From the NCBI RefSeq assembly GCF_001570965.1, contig NZ_BCSR01000016.1, positions 1 through 54,279 on the forward strand: DNA of 54,279 bases, written 5' to 3'. The notes beneath the pieces were generated by a model that ran no database searches, was not told the DNA's origin, and saw only the letters and a list, made by a program, of their open reading frames with translations. The stretch is from Janibacter corallicola NBRC 107790. Its GTDB lineage: Bacteria; Actinomycetota; Actinomycetes; Actinomycetales; Dermatophilaceae. Position numbers and translations under genes: made by a program. Below are positions 1 through 10,648 of this stretch, piece by piece; position 1 is the first letter of the stretch; each line of letters begins with the position of its first letter.

Positions 1-423
1 CATCGGCGTGCACGGCAGCGGCGCCGGCTCGCCGAGCACGAGCCAGCCGAGGTTCATCGGGTGCAGCCCGTCGACGTCCTTGACCGGGTCGACCGCGGAG
101 AGGATCGCGTTCTCGTCCAGCCCGGTCGGCTGCTGCACGAGGTAGCCGGTGCACTCCGGGTCCTCGTTGAGCTCCCGGACGACCGCCAGGACCTCCTCGA
201 GGGTGGAGTCCGCGGGCAGGTCCCGCCGGATGCTCGTGATGCCGATGTCGGCGCAGTCCTTGTGCTTGGCGCCGACGTACCAGCGCGAGCCGGGGTCGTC
301 ACCGACGAGGACCGTGCCGAGCCCGGGGGTGGTGCCGGCCTCCTTGAGGACGGCCACGCGCTCCCGCAGCTCGTCCTTGATCGTCGCCAGGACGGCCCTG
401 CCGTCGAGGATCCGTGCGCTCAC
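1..423 (-). CDS. folD: Bifunctional methylenetetrahydrofolate dehydrogenase/cyclohydrolase FolD (partial)
   Basis: The enzyme oxidises 5,10-methylene-THF to methenyl-THF with NADP and hydrolyses it to 10-formyl-THF in the cytoplasm. The 141 visible codons are the N-terminal catalytic half; the NADP-binding C-terminal part lies beyond position 1. Seen: [14 protein letters not shown] near residue 31, the Tyr49-xxx-Lys53 catalytic pair in [16 protein letters not shown] near 115, and the family motif PCTP at the cut edge. The start is GTG, with AAGGGAGA a few bases upstream. It lies directly after purH on the same strand, and its product 10-formyl-THF is the cofactor of both PurH and PurN, so the cluster is metabolically coherent. 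Confidence 0.95.
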   Translation of the reverse strand, partial: MSARILDGRAVLATIKDELRERVAVLKEAGTTPGLGTVLVGDDPGSRWYVGAKHKDCADIGITSIRRDLPADSTLEEVLAVVRELNEDPECTGYLVQQPTGLDENAILSAVDPVKDVDGLHPMNLGWLVLGEPAPLPCTPM

Positions 424-455
424 GAGGTCTCCCTTCTGCTCTGCGCTCGCCGGGC

Positions 456-2066
456 TCAGTGCGCGAAGTGCCGCGTACCGGTGAAGTACATGGTGACGCC
501 GGCCGCCTCCGCGGCCTCGATGACCTCCGCGTCCCGCTTCGACCCGCCGGGCGCGATGACCGCGCGCACACCGGCGTCGAGGAGGACCTGCAGACCGTCC
601 GCGAAGGGGAAGAAGGCGTCCGAGGCGGCCACGGCCCCCTGCGCCCGCTCCTCGCCGGCCCGGGAGACCGCCAGGTGGCAGGAGTCGACGCGGTTGACCT
701 GGCCCATGCCGATGCCGACCGAGGCGCCGTCGTCCGCGAGGAGGATGGCGTTGGACTTGGTGGCGCGCACCGCTCGCCAGGCGAAGGCGAGGTCGGCCAG
801 GGTCTGCTCGTCGGCCGCCTCGCCGCAGACGAGCGCCCACTGCGCCGGGTCGTCGCCGTGGCCCTGCATCGGGCCGTCGTCCTCCCCCTTCGCCACGACG
901 GCGTCGATCGCGTCGCGGTCCTGCACGAGCAGACCACCGGAGATCGGTCGCACCTCGACCCCACCGGGCGTCGGTGTCGCGGCGCGCAGCAGGCGGCGGT
1001 TCTTCTTCTCCCGCAGGATCGTCAGCGCCTCCTCCTCGAAGTCCGGCGCGATGACGACCTCGGAGAAGGTGCCGTTCAGGGCCGTCGCCATCGCCGCGGT
1101 GACCGGCCGGTTGCTCGCGACGATGCCGCCGTAGGCCGACACGGGGTCGCAGGCCGCGGCGCGCTCGTAGGCGGCCTCGATGTCGGCGCCGACGGCGATG
1201 CCGCACGGGTTGGCGTGCTTGATGATCGCCACCGTCGGCTGGTCGGCGTGGTCATGGGCCGCACGCCAGGCCGCGTCGCCGTCGACGTAGTTGTTGTAGG
1301 ACATCTCCTTGCCGTGCAGCTGCTCGGCGCCGGCGATCCCGTCCGACTGCCCGGCGGCGTCGGAGACGTAGAGCGCGGCGCGTTGGTGCGGGTTCTCGCC
1401 GTAGCGCAGCGGCCGCTGCCGGGTCCAGGTGCCGCCGACGAGGGCGTCGAAGCCGGTGCCGTCACCCGTGTCCGCGATGGTCCCGGCCATCCACTCCGCC
1501 ACGGCCACGTCGTAGCGCGCGGTGTGCCCGAAGGCCCGGGTGGCCAGCAGCTGACGCTGCTCGAGGGTGAAGCCGCCCCCGCGCACCGCCTCGAGGACCT
1601 CACCGTAGCTCGCCGGGTCGGTGACGACGGCGACCGAGCCGTGGTTCTTCGCCGCCGCGCGAACCATGGTCGGGCCGCCGATGTCGATCTTCTCGACGCA
1701 GTCCGCGACCGATGCACCGGAGGCGACGGTCTCGGCGAAGGGGTAGAGGTTGACCACGACGAGGTCGAAGGGGGCGACCTCCAGCTCCTGGAGCTGGCGG
1801 ACGTGGTCCGGGATCCGGGAGTCGGCGAGGATGCCGGCGTGCACGCGCGGGTGCAGCGTCTTCACCCGGCCGTCGAGGCACTCGGGGAAGCCGGTGAGCT
1901 CCTCCACCTTCGTCACGGGCAGGCCGAGGCCCTCGATGGCGGCAGCGGAACCACCGGTGGAGACGAGCTCGACACCGGAGTCGGCGAGGCCCCGCACGAG
2001 GTCCTCCAGTCCGCTCTTGTCGAAGACGGAGACGAGGGCGCGGCGGATCGGACGGCGTTCGGACAC
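456..2066 (-). CDS. purH: Bifunctional AICAR transformylase/IMP cyclohydrolase PurH
   Basis: PurH catalyses the last two steps of de novo IMP synthesis: AICAR formylation with 10-formyl-THF, then ring closure. The 536 residues match the usual bacterial length. The N-terminal MGS-like cyclohydrolase domain shows SVFDKSGL and STGGSA and then [13 protein letters not shown]; the transformylase domain carries KHANPCG near residue 284. The frame is open further upstream, but the GTG at 2066 is chosen because an AGGAG box sits 8 nt before it and [18 protein letters not shown] is a normal family N-terminus. It lies 137 bp downstream of purN and 32 bp upstream of folD. Confidence 0.96.
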   Translation of the reverse strand: MSERRPIRRALVSVFDKSGLEDLVRGLADSGVELVSTGGSAAAIEGLGLPVTKVEELTGFPECLDGRVKTLHPRVHAGILADSRIPDHVRQLQELEVAPFDLVVVNLYPFAETVASGASVADCVEKIDIGGPTMVRAAAKNHGSVAVVTDPASYGEVLEAVRGGGFTLEQRQLLATRAFGHTARYDVAVAEWMAGTIADTGDGTGFDALVGGTWTRQRPLRYGENPHQRAALYVSDAAGQSDGIAGAEQLHGKEMSYNNYVDGDAAWRAAHDHADQPTVAIIKHANPCGIAVGADIEAAYERAAACDPVSAYGGIVASNRPVTAAMATALNGTFSEVVIAPDFEEEALTILREKKNRRLLRAATPTPGGVEVRPISGGLLVQDRDAIDAVVAKGEDDGPMQGHGDDPAQWALVCGEAADEQTLADLAFAWRAVRATKSNAILLADDGASVGIGMGQVNRVDSCHLAVSRAGEERAQGAVAASDAFFPFADGLQVLLDAGVRAVIAPGGSKRDAEVIEAAEAAGVTMYFTGTRHFAH

Positions 2067-2203
2067 TTCGGGTGCTCCTGGTTCGCTGGTTCGTGCGGGT
2101 GCACCCAGGCGGGCGATGCACCCCGACTCCACTCCCCGGTGGTGACCCACCTGCGCCAGTCGTGACCTCGTCAGTCTATGCCGGTCCCGCAAAGACCAGC
2201 CAA

Positions 2204-2806
2204 TCAGCCGAGGCGGCAGCGGCGCCCGTCCACGTGCCAGCCGCGGGTGGCCATCGCGGTGACCACGTCGACGAGCATGGCCCGCTCGACGACCTTGATC
2301 CGTTCGTGCAGGCTCTCCTCGGTGTCCTCGTCGAGCACCTCGACGACCCGCTGGTCGATGATCGGCCCGGTGTCGACGCCGGCGTCGACGAGGTGGGCGG
2401 TCGAGCCGGTGACCCGGACCCCGTGGGCGAGGGCGTCGCGCACACCGTGCGCGCCGGGAAAGGAGGGCAGCAGCGCCGGGTGGGTGTTGAGCACCGTGTG
2501 CTGCAGGACGCGGGGGCCGAGGATCTTCATGAACCCGGCGGTGACCACCAGGTCCGGGGAGTGCTCGGCGATGCGCGCGGCGAGGGCCTCGTCCCAGGCG
2601 CCCCGGTCGGGGTGCTGACCGACCCGCTCGACGAAGGTGGGCACCCCGGCGGCCACCGCCCGCTCCAGGCCCACCGTCCCCGGCCGGTCGGCGCCGGCCG
2701 CGACCACCCGCGCGGGCAGCGTGCCGGTGGCCTGTGCGTCCAGGAGTGCCTGCAGCAGGGTGCCGGAGCCGGAGACGAGGACGAGGAGACGAAGGGGGAC
2801 GCTCAC
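2204..2806 (-). CDS. purN: Phosphoribosylglycinamide formyltransferase PurN
   Basis: PurN transfers a formyl group from 10-formyl-THF to GAR, the third step of purine synthesis. The 200 residues match the family. Seen: the phosphate-binding loop [14 protein letters not shown] near the N-terminus, [12 protein letters not shown] near residues 105-116 with the catalytic Asn and His, and [17 protein letters not shown] with the conserved Asp. The start is a GTG with a TAGACT box 7 nt upstream and no clear Shine-Dalgarno, suggesting a leaderless transcript. The gene is followed by purH. The order PerM-like, purN, purH is also that of Mycobacterium tuberculosis. Confidence 0.96.
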   Translation of the reverse strand: MSVPLRLLVLVSGSGTLLQALLDAQATGTLPARVVAAGADRPGTVGLERAVAAGVPTFVERVGQHPDRGAWDEALAARIAEHSPDLVVTAGFMKILGPRVLQHTVLNTHPALLPSFPGAHGVRDALAHGVRVTGSTAHLVDAGVDTGPIIDQRVVEVLDEDTEESLHERIKVVERAMLVDVVTAMATRGWHVDGRRCRLG

Positions 2807-2813
2807 GGCGGCG

Positions 2814-2819
2814 AGTCTA
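2814..2819 (-). promoter_or_regulatory. Leaderless -10 box of purN
   Basis: TAGACT lies on the minus strand 7 nt before the GTG start of purN. This spacing puts the expected transcription start at or next to the start codon. No -35 box was assigned. Confidence 0.6.
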
Positions 2820-2837
2820 GGGACCGGCCCCCTTCGC

Positions 2838-3185
2838 TCAGAAGTCCGGTCGGTCCATGCCGGACACCACGATGCCCACCGCCACCGCGACCACGGCGAC
2901 CGTCGCGGCGGCCACCCACCACCTGCGGGGCGGGTGGGCCACGGCGTTCCAGACCGTCCACCCGAGCTCGAGCAGCGTCGCCACCCCGGTGATGACCGCA
3001 CCGACGACGGCCGGCCCGAAGACCTTCGTACGGGGTGCTGCGACGCCCCCCGGATCGGTCGGCGGCAGATAGTACGTCATCGTGATCTGGCCCGCCATCA
3101 CCGCCACGGTCAGGGCGCAGACGGCGAGCAGGCAGAGTGCGCCGCCGATCCGCGGCCACTGCCGCCCGACCGGGTCAGTCGTCAC
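2838..3185 (-). CDS. Small three-helix membrane protein
   Basis: The 115-residue protein has three hydrophobic segments (roughly residues 15-35, 55-80 and 90-110) with a short tail ending DRPDF. No catalytic motif or named family was recognised. The GTG at 3185 is chosen because GAGAGGA precedes it; the open frame continues upstream without a better start. It lies 31 bp upstream of the purN start on the same strand, so it could feed into purN transcription, but purN also has its own promoter-like box. The function is unknown. Confidence 0.75.
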   Translation of the reverse strand: MTTDPVGRQWPRIGGALCLLAVCALTVAVMAGQITMTYYLPPTDPGGVAAPRTKVFGPAVVGAVITGVATLLELGWTVWNAVAHPPRRWWVAAATVAVVAVAVGIVVSGMDRPDF

Positions 3186-3328
3186 ACCGGGCCATCCTCT
3201 CGTTGCTGTCCTCGCGGCCATGGTGCCAATTCCGGCATCGCGACGCGAGTGCGTCCAATCCACGAGTCGGCCGGCTCCGAAACCCCTGCACGAGGCGGCA
3301 CCACGTCGCCGAGAGGAGAGGATCCGCA

Positions 3329-4084
3329 ATGATGCGCACCACACGAATCGCAGGACTCGCCGCCAGCGCCGCCCTCGTCGGCCTGCCGCTCGCTGCGGGG
3401 CCGGCCAGCGCCGACTCCGGGGAGCTGACAGCACACCTCACCCAGCTCAACGACTCCGGCGCCTCCGGCACCGCGTGGGCCGAGGTGGACGGGAACCAGG
3501 TCCACATCAAGCTCGAGACGAGCGGCATGACGGCGAAGGCACCGCACGCCCAGCACGTCCACATCGGGGGCCAGAGCATGTGCCCCGATCCGGACATGGA
3601 GGGCACCGGGCCGGACGGCGCGCTGAAGACGACCGACGCGGCCGACCAGTACGGGATGGTCGCGGTCTCCCTGACCATGGAGCCGGGCAAGACCGGACCC
3701 AAGGCCGCTGTCGACGTGCCGAACTTCCCGACGGGCGACAGCTACACCTATGAGCGCACCATCGAGGTCTCCGACCAGGTGGCCCAGGACATCAAGGACG
3801 GCAACGGCGTCATCGTCACCCACGGTGTCGACCTCGACGGTTCGGGGACCTACGACGGCAAGGCCATGTCGGACCTGGACCCGAAGCTGCCCCTCGAGGC
3901 CACCGTCCCGGCCGCCTGCGGCGAGCTCGACCAGGCCCAGATGTCCATGCCCGAGGGTGGCGTCGAGACCGGCGGCAGCAGCACCGGGGGCATCGAGTAC
4001 CCGGCCGCCCTGACTCTCGGCGCGGTCGCCGTGGGCCTCGGCGGCGCCGGCTTCCTGGCCGGTCGCCGCAAGAGCACCCGCTGA
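3329..4084 (+). CDS. CHRD-domain surface protein, likely sortase F substrate
   Basis: The 251-residue secreted protein has a signal peptide at residues 1-28 (basic start, hydrophobic core, cleavage near ASA-DS). A CHRD-type domain follows, with the histidine-rich stretch HAQHVHIGG characteristic of this beta-rich extracellular family. The C-terminus has a Pro/Gly/Thr-rich linker, one hydrophobic helix near residues 220-243, and a basic tail RRKSTR. That order is a cell-wall sorting signal, but no LPxTG is present; MPEGGVETGG sits where it would be expected. GAGAGGAGAGGA precedes the ATG. The sortase gene starts 3 bp downstream, so the two are probably cotranscribed. CHRD proteins have no firmly established enzymatic role. 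Confidence 0.85.
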   Translation: MMRTTRIAGLAASAALVGLPLAAGPASADSGELTAHLTQLNDSGASGTAWAEVDGNQVHIKLETSGMTAKAPHAQHVHIGGQSMCPDPDMEGTGPDGALKTTDAADQYGMVAVSLTMEPGKTGPKAAVDVPNFPTGDSYTYERTIEVSDQVAQDIKDGNGVIVTHGVDLDGSGTYDGKAMSDLDPKLPLEATVPAACGELDQAQMSMPEGGVETGGSSTGGIEYPAALTLGAVAVGLGGAGFLAGRRKSTR

Positions 4085-4087
4085 GCG

Positions 4088-4792
4088 GTGCACGCCCCAC
4101 GGCACGGTGCACACCGCGGACCACGATGGGTGGTCCCGGTGTGCACCGTGCTGCTCGTGGCGGGAGGTGGCACCGTCGGGTGGGCGGCCACCCAGCAGGT
4201 GGGCGCTCCGCCCGCCCCGACCTCGGCGGCCGCCGGCAGCGGGGAGGCGAAGGGGGATCCGCTCCCCTCCACCACCGCGTCGTCCGCCCACTCGCCGGCC
4301 GGTTCGTCCGCACCATCGCCCGACGTGGAGCCGATGGCTGCCTCGCGACCGACCGAGGTGCGCCTGCCCGACATCGGTGTCCACTCCCGGCTCCAGGGCC
4401 TCGGCCTGGACGCGGCCGGCCGGTTGGAGGTGCCCGAGGGGGAGCACTACGACGAGGCGGGCTGGTACACGGGCTCGCCCACGCCCGGCGAGACCGGGCC
4501 GAGCGTGCTCCTCGGGCACGTCACCGGCAGCGGCCATGATCCCTCGATCTTCTTCGACCTCGGCGCGACGGAGGTCGGGGACCGCATCGAGGTCGACCGT
4601 CGGGACGGGTCCACGGCGGTCTTCACGGTGACGAGGGTGCGCCAGTACCCCAAGGACGACTTCCCACGCGCGGCGGTCTACGGCGCGACGAGCGATCCGG
4701 AGCTGCGCGTGATCACCTGCGGGGGCACCTACGACGAGGCCGCCCGACGTCATCTGTCCAATGTCGTGGTGTACGCAGAGCTGGTCGACTGA
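4088..4792 (+). CDS. srtF: Class F sortase
   Basis: The product is a membrane-anchored cysteine transpeptidase that should cleave sorting signals and attach surface proteins to the envelope. The 234 residues comprise an N-terminal signal anchor (about residues 14-33), a Ser/Ala/Pro-rich linker, and a sortase beta-barrel from about residue 85. Catalytic His is in LLGHV near 144 and Cys is in VITCGG near 211, with basic residues just before HLSNVVVYA as the likely Arg. GTG at 4088 starts 3 bp after the CHRD gene stop. The adjacent CHRD protein is the obvious substrate candidate; that pairing is inferred from context. Confidence 0.9.
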   Translation: MHAPRHGAHRGPRWVVPVCTVLLVAGGGTVGWAATQQVGAPPAPTSAAAGSGEAKGDPLPSTTASSAHSPAGSSAPSPDVEPMAASRPTEVRLPDIGVHSRLQGLGLDAAGRLEVPEGEHYDEAGWYTGSPTPGETGPSVLLGHVTGSGHDPSIFFDLGATEVGDRIEVDRRDGSTAVFTVTRVRQYPKDDFPRAAVYGATSDPELRVITCGGTYDEAARRHLSNVVVYAELVD

Positions 4793-4829
4793 GCCACCGC
4801 CCGCGGCGGTCATCGGGCGCTCCCGCGCG

Positions 4830-6005
4830 TCAGCGACGCAGCCGCCACCAGTCGCGGGTGAGGACCACGGCGGCACCGATCCCGAGCTCGAGCAGGAGCA
4901 CGACCGCGAGCCGGACCGCCGGGGCGCCGAGGTCGGAGAGGCGGGCGTTGCCGAGCGAGCCGCCGGCGACGCCGTCCAGGAGGGCCACTCCGACGGCGGT
5001 GACGGCCACGGCCGCCGCAGCGACACCGGCCTTGGTCGAGGTCGTCGCGAGGCGCGGTACCCGCCGCAGGGCGCGCCGGGCGACGAAGGCCCCGATGAGC
5101 AGCGGCACGACAACGAGCAGGTGGGTCACCCAGGGCAGCCCGCCCGGCTGCGGCTGCGCGGCGAGCACCGGCAGCATCGGGAGCACCTCGGACTCCGCAC
5201 CGGACCACGTGGTGCTGGCGCCGTCGGCGGCGGAGAAGCCGGGTCCCGCGGCGAAGGAGAGCGCCCAGACGCCGAGGTTCGGCAGCAGGAGGAGCTGGGC
5301 GAGCACGAGCAGCAGGCCACCGAAGAAGCCGGCCTCGAGCGTGGACTGGATGTGGCCGACCCGATCGAGGTTGACGAGGACGGCGAGCAGGACGAGCAGG
5401 CTCCCCGCGGCCATCGACACGCCGACGCCCTCGAGACCGGGACGCAGCGCGCGGCCGAACGCGGCCGGCACGCGGTCGGTCACCCGGGCCACCCGCTCGG
5501 GCAGCACGTCGGACACGCCGTGGGCGAGCGCGAGGGCGAGCGCCGGCAGCACGAGCACCGGGACCGGCAGGAAGAGCCACGCCGGGCCGGCGGGGGCCAT
5601 GAGACCGAGCAGTGCCGCCAGCACCCCGACTCCGGTGTACCCACCCAGCCACAGGCCCCGCAGCCGGGCATCGGGATCGTCCGGCAGCCCGCGGCGGGCG
5701 CCGAACCAGGCCAGCAGGAGGAGCAGGGCGGTGCCGAGCAGCGGCGTCATGGCGAGGTGCCCGGCACCGAGGTCGACCCGGCCTCCGCCGAGGACCAGCC
5801 ACGTCAGTGCACCGGTGCCGACGGCATCGCCGGCCCCGGCGGTGGCGCGGGGGACCGCGAGCATGCCGAGCACGAGGAGGAGGACGGTGACGAGGAGGCC
5901 CGAAGCGGCTGTCGCCGCCCCCGCACCGGCGGCCCACCACAGGCGGCCCCGGTCCTCACCCTCGTCCACCCGTGTCGCCGAGCGGAGCATCTCCATGACC
6001 GTCAC
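4830..6005 (-). CDS. PerM/DUF6350-like polytopic membrane protein
   Basis: The 391-residue protein has about ten predicted membrane helices and few charged loops. By family it is a DUF6350 protein, the group containing mycobacterial PerM (Rv0955), which supports cell division under stress. The recognition rests on overall composition plus synteny: in M. tuberculosis perM directly precedes purN-purH, and here purN-purH lie just downstream on the same strand, separated by the convergent-facing CHRD/sortase pair. GTG at 6005 has GATCAT 6 nt upstream, a variant of the leaderless box. Internal ATG starts at residues 4 and 6 are possible. Confidence 0.75.
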   Translation of the reverse strand: MTVMEMLRSATRVDEGEDRGRLWWAAGAGAATAASGLLVTVLLLVLGMLAVPRATAGAGDAVGTGALTWLVLGGGRVDLGAGHLAMTPLLGTALLLLLAWFGARRGLPDDPDARLRGLWLGGYTGVGVLAALLGLMAPAGPAWLFLPVPVLVLPALALALAHGVSDVLPERVARVTDRVPAAFGRALRPGLEGVGVSMAAGSLLVLLAVLVNLDRVGHIQSTLEAGFFGGLLLVLAQLLLLPNLGVWALSFAAGPGFSAADGASTTWSGAESEVLPMLPVLAAQPQPGGLPWVTHLLVVVPLLIGAFVARRALRRVPRLATTSTKAGVAAAAVAVTAVGVALLDGVAGGSLGNARLSDLGAPAVRLAVVLLLELGIGAAVVLTRDWWRLRR

Positions 6006-6117
6006 GGCGCCATGATCCCCGAGTTGTGGCCGCCACGACGGCCCGACAGGCCGTACCGTGCAAAAAGACATCACGAGGAGGCAACCTTCGCCGCCACCGA
6101 CGCGTCTGGAGGAGTGA

Positions 6118-6624
6118 ATGAAGGGAGGAGGATTGTCGGCGGCGGCCGAGTTCGACGAGTTCTACCGGGCCACCGCACAGCGCGTCGTGCACCTCGTCTA
6201 TGCCTCGACCGGCGATCTCGAGCTGGCTCGCGACTCCACGCAGGAGGCGTACGCCCGCGCCTGGCAGCGCTGGGCACGGGTCAGGGACTCGGACGAGCCC
6301 CTCGCCTGGGTGCGCACCGTCGCGCGCCGCATCGCCATCTCCACTTGGCGCAAGGACACCAACCGGGCCCGGGTGCTGGAGCGCACCGGCCCCACGAGTG
6401 AGCCGGCAGCTCCGGGTGATGACCGGATGACCGTGGTCTCGGCGCTGCGCCGGCTCGGTCCGGAGGTGCGTGAGACCATCGCGCTGCACTACCTCGCCGA
6501 CCTCAGCATCGACGAGATCGCCCGCCAGACCGGCTCGCCCCCCGGAACCGTCAAGGCCCGCCTGCACCGCGGGCGCCACCAGCTCGCCACGATCCTCGCC
6601 CCGAAGGAGGCCCACGATGACTGA
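6118..6624 (+). CDS. ECF RNA polymerase sigma factor (SigE/SigM-like)
   Basis: The 168-residue protein is an extracytoplasmic-function sigma factor. Region 2 spans about residues 10-75 (FDEFYRATAQRVVHLVYASTG onward, with ARDSTQEAYARAWQRW). Region 4 follows at about 105-155, with LRRLGPEVRETIALHY and the helix-turn-helix SIDEIARQTGSPPGTVKARL. The ATG has GGAGGAG upstream. The last 8 nt overlap the next gene, so the pair is translationally coupled, as is usual for sigma factor and regulator. The stimulus is unknown. Confidence 0.93.
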   Translation: MKGGGLSAAAEFDEFYRATAQRVVHLVYASTGDLELARDSTQEAYARAWQRWARVRDSDEPLAWVRTVARRIAISTWRKDTNRARVLERTGPTSEPAAPGDDRMTVVSALRRLGPEVRETIALHYLADLSIDEIARQTGSPPGTVKARLHRGRHQLATILAPKEAHDD

Positions 6625-8152
6625 CGATCACCGCTGGGACCCCGACGAGGAGGAGCTCGTCCGGCGTGCCCTCGCGTCCCTCCGCGAGGACGTCGACGCC
6701 CACCCCCTCCCCGGGCCGGAGTCGGTGCGCGCTTCGGGCGCCGAGCTGGGTGTCCTCAGCTCCCGCCGCCATCGGGTCGTCGGCGTCCTGGCGGGCGCCG
6801 CCGCGGCCACGGTGGTCGCCGCGGGCGCCGGGATCCTCACCTGGAACAGCAGCGACGTCGCCCCGCCGGCGAGCTCCTCGACCTTCGCGGGGACGAGCAG
6901 CAGCTCTCCGGAGACGGTCGCCGTGAGGGAGGGGCTCGTCGTGCTCGGGGCACGCGAGTGGTCCGGAGCGCTCGGCCGCACCGTGCCCTCGACGGTCACG
7001 CCCGAGGACCTGACCGGTCCCTGCTTCACCCCGGACCCGGACGCGACCTGGGAGCACCGGGTGGCCCGTCTGGGAGACGGCGACGTCGCCGCCCGGCAGT
7101 GGGTCGGCACTGACGAGGAGGACCCGCAGCGGTTGCGCGACACCGTGGACGAGGCCGTCACCTCCTGCACCGACTCGTTGTCGCTGGAGAAGGTCGACTC
7201 GGGACGGCTCGGCGACGGCCGGTACCGGCTGTGGCAGGCCTCCCCGGACGGCGGTCCGGGCCAGTGGTGGCTCGAGGTGCGCCGCGGCAGCCGTCTCTCC
7301 TTCATCACCGTGGTCGAGGACGGGCCCGTCCACTCCGCGAAGGACATGCGCCGCCTCGGTCTGGGGGTGCTCGGGGAGGTCGACCTCGCCGACATCCCGC
7401 GTGAGCCGACCCCGACGAACACCTCCTCGGGTACGAGCACGCCGACCCCGACCTCGACCACGACTCCCTCCTCCCCCAGCCCGACCAGCACCGAGGAGCC
7501 TCCCGTCATGGCCGCACCGCGGCCCACCGGGAGCGCGTCCTCACCCTCCGGCTCGCCGTCCCGCAGCGATGACGACGTGGAGCCGACGACACCGCCGAGC
7601 GCCGCCATCGAGCCCGAGACGGGCAAGAGCACCACCTCGACGGAGGACCGGGACGAAGGGGGCCACCCCCAGGTCGGTGGCGTGGCCGCCCGCCACTACG
7701 TGCCCGCCGAGCGCTGGGCCTCCCCCGCGCTCACCGGTGGCGAGTCCTCCTTCGAGGGACCGGTGGAGATGGAGGGGCGGTCCTACCTGTCGGTGTGCAC
7801 CTCGGCGGACTCCGGCGACCGGATCGGCGCGATCGGCATCCGCTCGGGCGAGGGGGACATGAACTACTTCGGTCAGCAGTACGTCCTGCTGACCGACGCC
7901 TCGTCCGACCGCTACGCGGAGCTGCGCGAGGGGCTGAGGTCAGGTTGCACGGGTACCGAGGCGACCGACCTGGGCAATGGCGTCTACCGGGTCGGCGACG
8001 GCGACTTCGTGGAGTACCTGGGCGTGGCCCGCATCGGCTCCGGGGTGACGATCTTGCACCTCACCGAGGCGCAGACGGCGCCCGGACCGCTCACCGACGA
8101 CGTCGCCCGCAGCGAGCTGGGCCGGCTGCTGGGGATCGCGGTGACGCACTGA
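6617..8152 (+). CDS. Putative membrane-bound regulator of the adjacent ECF sigma factor
   Basis: The 511-residue protein has an acidic cytoplasmic N-terminus of about 60 residues (DPDEEELVRRALASL), one membrane helix (about 58-78) and a large exported part. The exported part contains two globular segments, about 100-255 and 355-510, joined by a Thr/Pro/Ser-rich linker. Each globular segment has a pair of cysteines that could form a disulfide. The cytoplasmic part lacks the His-x3-Cys-x2-Cys zinc motif of classical anti-sigma factors. Its role as anti-sigma factor is inferred only from the 8-nt overlap with the sigma gene and the topology. Confidence 0.75.
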   Translation: MTDDHRWDPDEEELVRRALASLREDVDAHPLPGPESVRASGAELGVLSSRRHRVVGVLAGAAAATVVAAGAGILTWNSSDVAPPASSSTFAGTSSSSPETVAVREGLVVLGAREWSGALGRTVPSTVTPEDLTGPCFTPDPDATWEHRVARLGDGDVAARQWVGTDEEDPQRLRDTVDEAVTSCTDSLSLEKVDSGRLGDGRYRLWQASPDGGPGQWWLEVRRGSRLSFITVVEDGPVHSAKDMRRLGLGVLGEVDLADIPREPTPTNTSSGTSTPTPTSTTTPSSPSPTSTEEPPVMAAPRPTGSASSPSGSPSRSDDDVEPTTPPSAAIEPETGKSTTSTEDRDEGGHPQVGGVAARHYVPAERWASPALTGGESSFEGPVEMEGRSYLSVCTSADSGDRIGAIGIRSGEGDMNYFGQQYVLLTDASSDRYAELREGLRSGCTGTEATDLGNGVYRVGDGDFVEYLGVARIGSGVTILHLTEAQTAPGPLTDDVARSELGRLLGIAVTH

Positions 8153-8173
8153 CCGGGGGTGGGAGAAGATGGC

Positions 8174-8214
8174 AGTGCCGACCCGGGAGCAGGGGGGTCG
8201 ACCGGGTCGGCACT
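8174..8214 (+). terminator. Terminator hairpin after the sigma/regulator pair
   Basis: A perfect 13-bp inverted repeat, AGTGCCGACCCGG and its complement, encloses a 15-nt loop, 21 bp after the regulator stop. No U-tract follows, as is common in high-GC actinobacteria. It also lies downstream of ribH on the opposite strand and may serve both. Confidence 0.75.
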
Positions 8215-8283
8215 GTAGCCGCCATGGTAAAGGAACGGTAAGCGAACGTCACGGGTGGACTTCCCCGGGCGTCGTGCCGCTGG

Positions 8284-10027
<1,744 letters not shown>

Positions 10028-10031
<4 letters not shown>

Positions 10032-10648
10032 CGCGCGTCCTCCTGGTCCAGGTCCAGCTGGCGCTGGACGTACTTGCCGATGACATCGACCTCGACGTTG
10101 ACCCGGTCCCCGACGGCCTTGTGCCCCAACGTCGTCAGCTCCATCGTCGTGGGGATCAGGGCCACCTCAACGTGCTCGCGACCCACCGCGGTCAGCGTGA
10201 GGCTCACGCCGTCCAGGCAGATGGAACCCTTCTCCACGACGAAGGGGGCCAGGTCGCCCGGGATCTGCAGGCGCACCACGTCTCCCTCACGGCCTCGTCC
10301 CTCCGGGCGACGTTCGGAGATCGTCGCGACCGCATCCACGTGCCCCTGCACGAGGTGGCCGTCGAGCCGGGAGCCGAGGACCATCGCCCGCTCGAGGTTG
10401 ACCCGGTCCCCGACACGCAGGTCGCCGAGGGCGCTGCGGCGCAGGCTCTCCGCGATGACGTCGAAGGTGACGCGGTCCCCCTTCGGACTGGGGTCGGTGA
10501 CCGTCAGGCACACCCCGTCGACGGCGATCGAGGCACCGTGGGTGGCGCCGCGCGTCGCGACCCGGCCGGCGACCGTGATCCGGCTGGAGTCACCCGTGGG
10601 TTCGATCGCGACGACCTCCCCCAGCTCCTCGATGATCCCGGTGAACAT
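10028..10648 (-). CDS. ribE: Riboflavin synthase alpha subunit
   Basis: The enzyme dismutates two lumazine molecules to riboflavin. The 206 residues contain the two similar lumazine-binding halves. The first begins [12 protein letters not shown] with GVCLTV near residue 46. The second starts around 98 with [14 protein letters not shown] and carries GVSLTL. It overlaps the ribD stop by 1 nt (TGATG) and ribBA by 4 nt, so all four riboflavin genes are translationally linked. Confidence 0.96.

Noticed and set aside
3182-5113. Long minus-strand open frame across the CHRD and sortase genes
   Set aside because: It opposes two clear genes with signal peptide, ribosome site and catalytic motifs; its own translation has no recognisable domain.
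7420-7520. Thr/Pro/Ser repeats in the sigma regulator gene as a DNA repeat or recent expansion
   Set aside because: Codon order varies and no exact nucleotide period is seen; it is an ordinary low-complexity linker.
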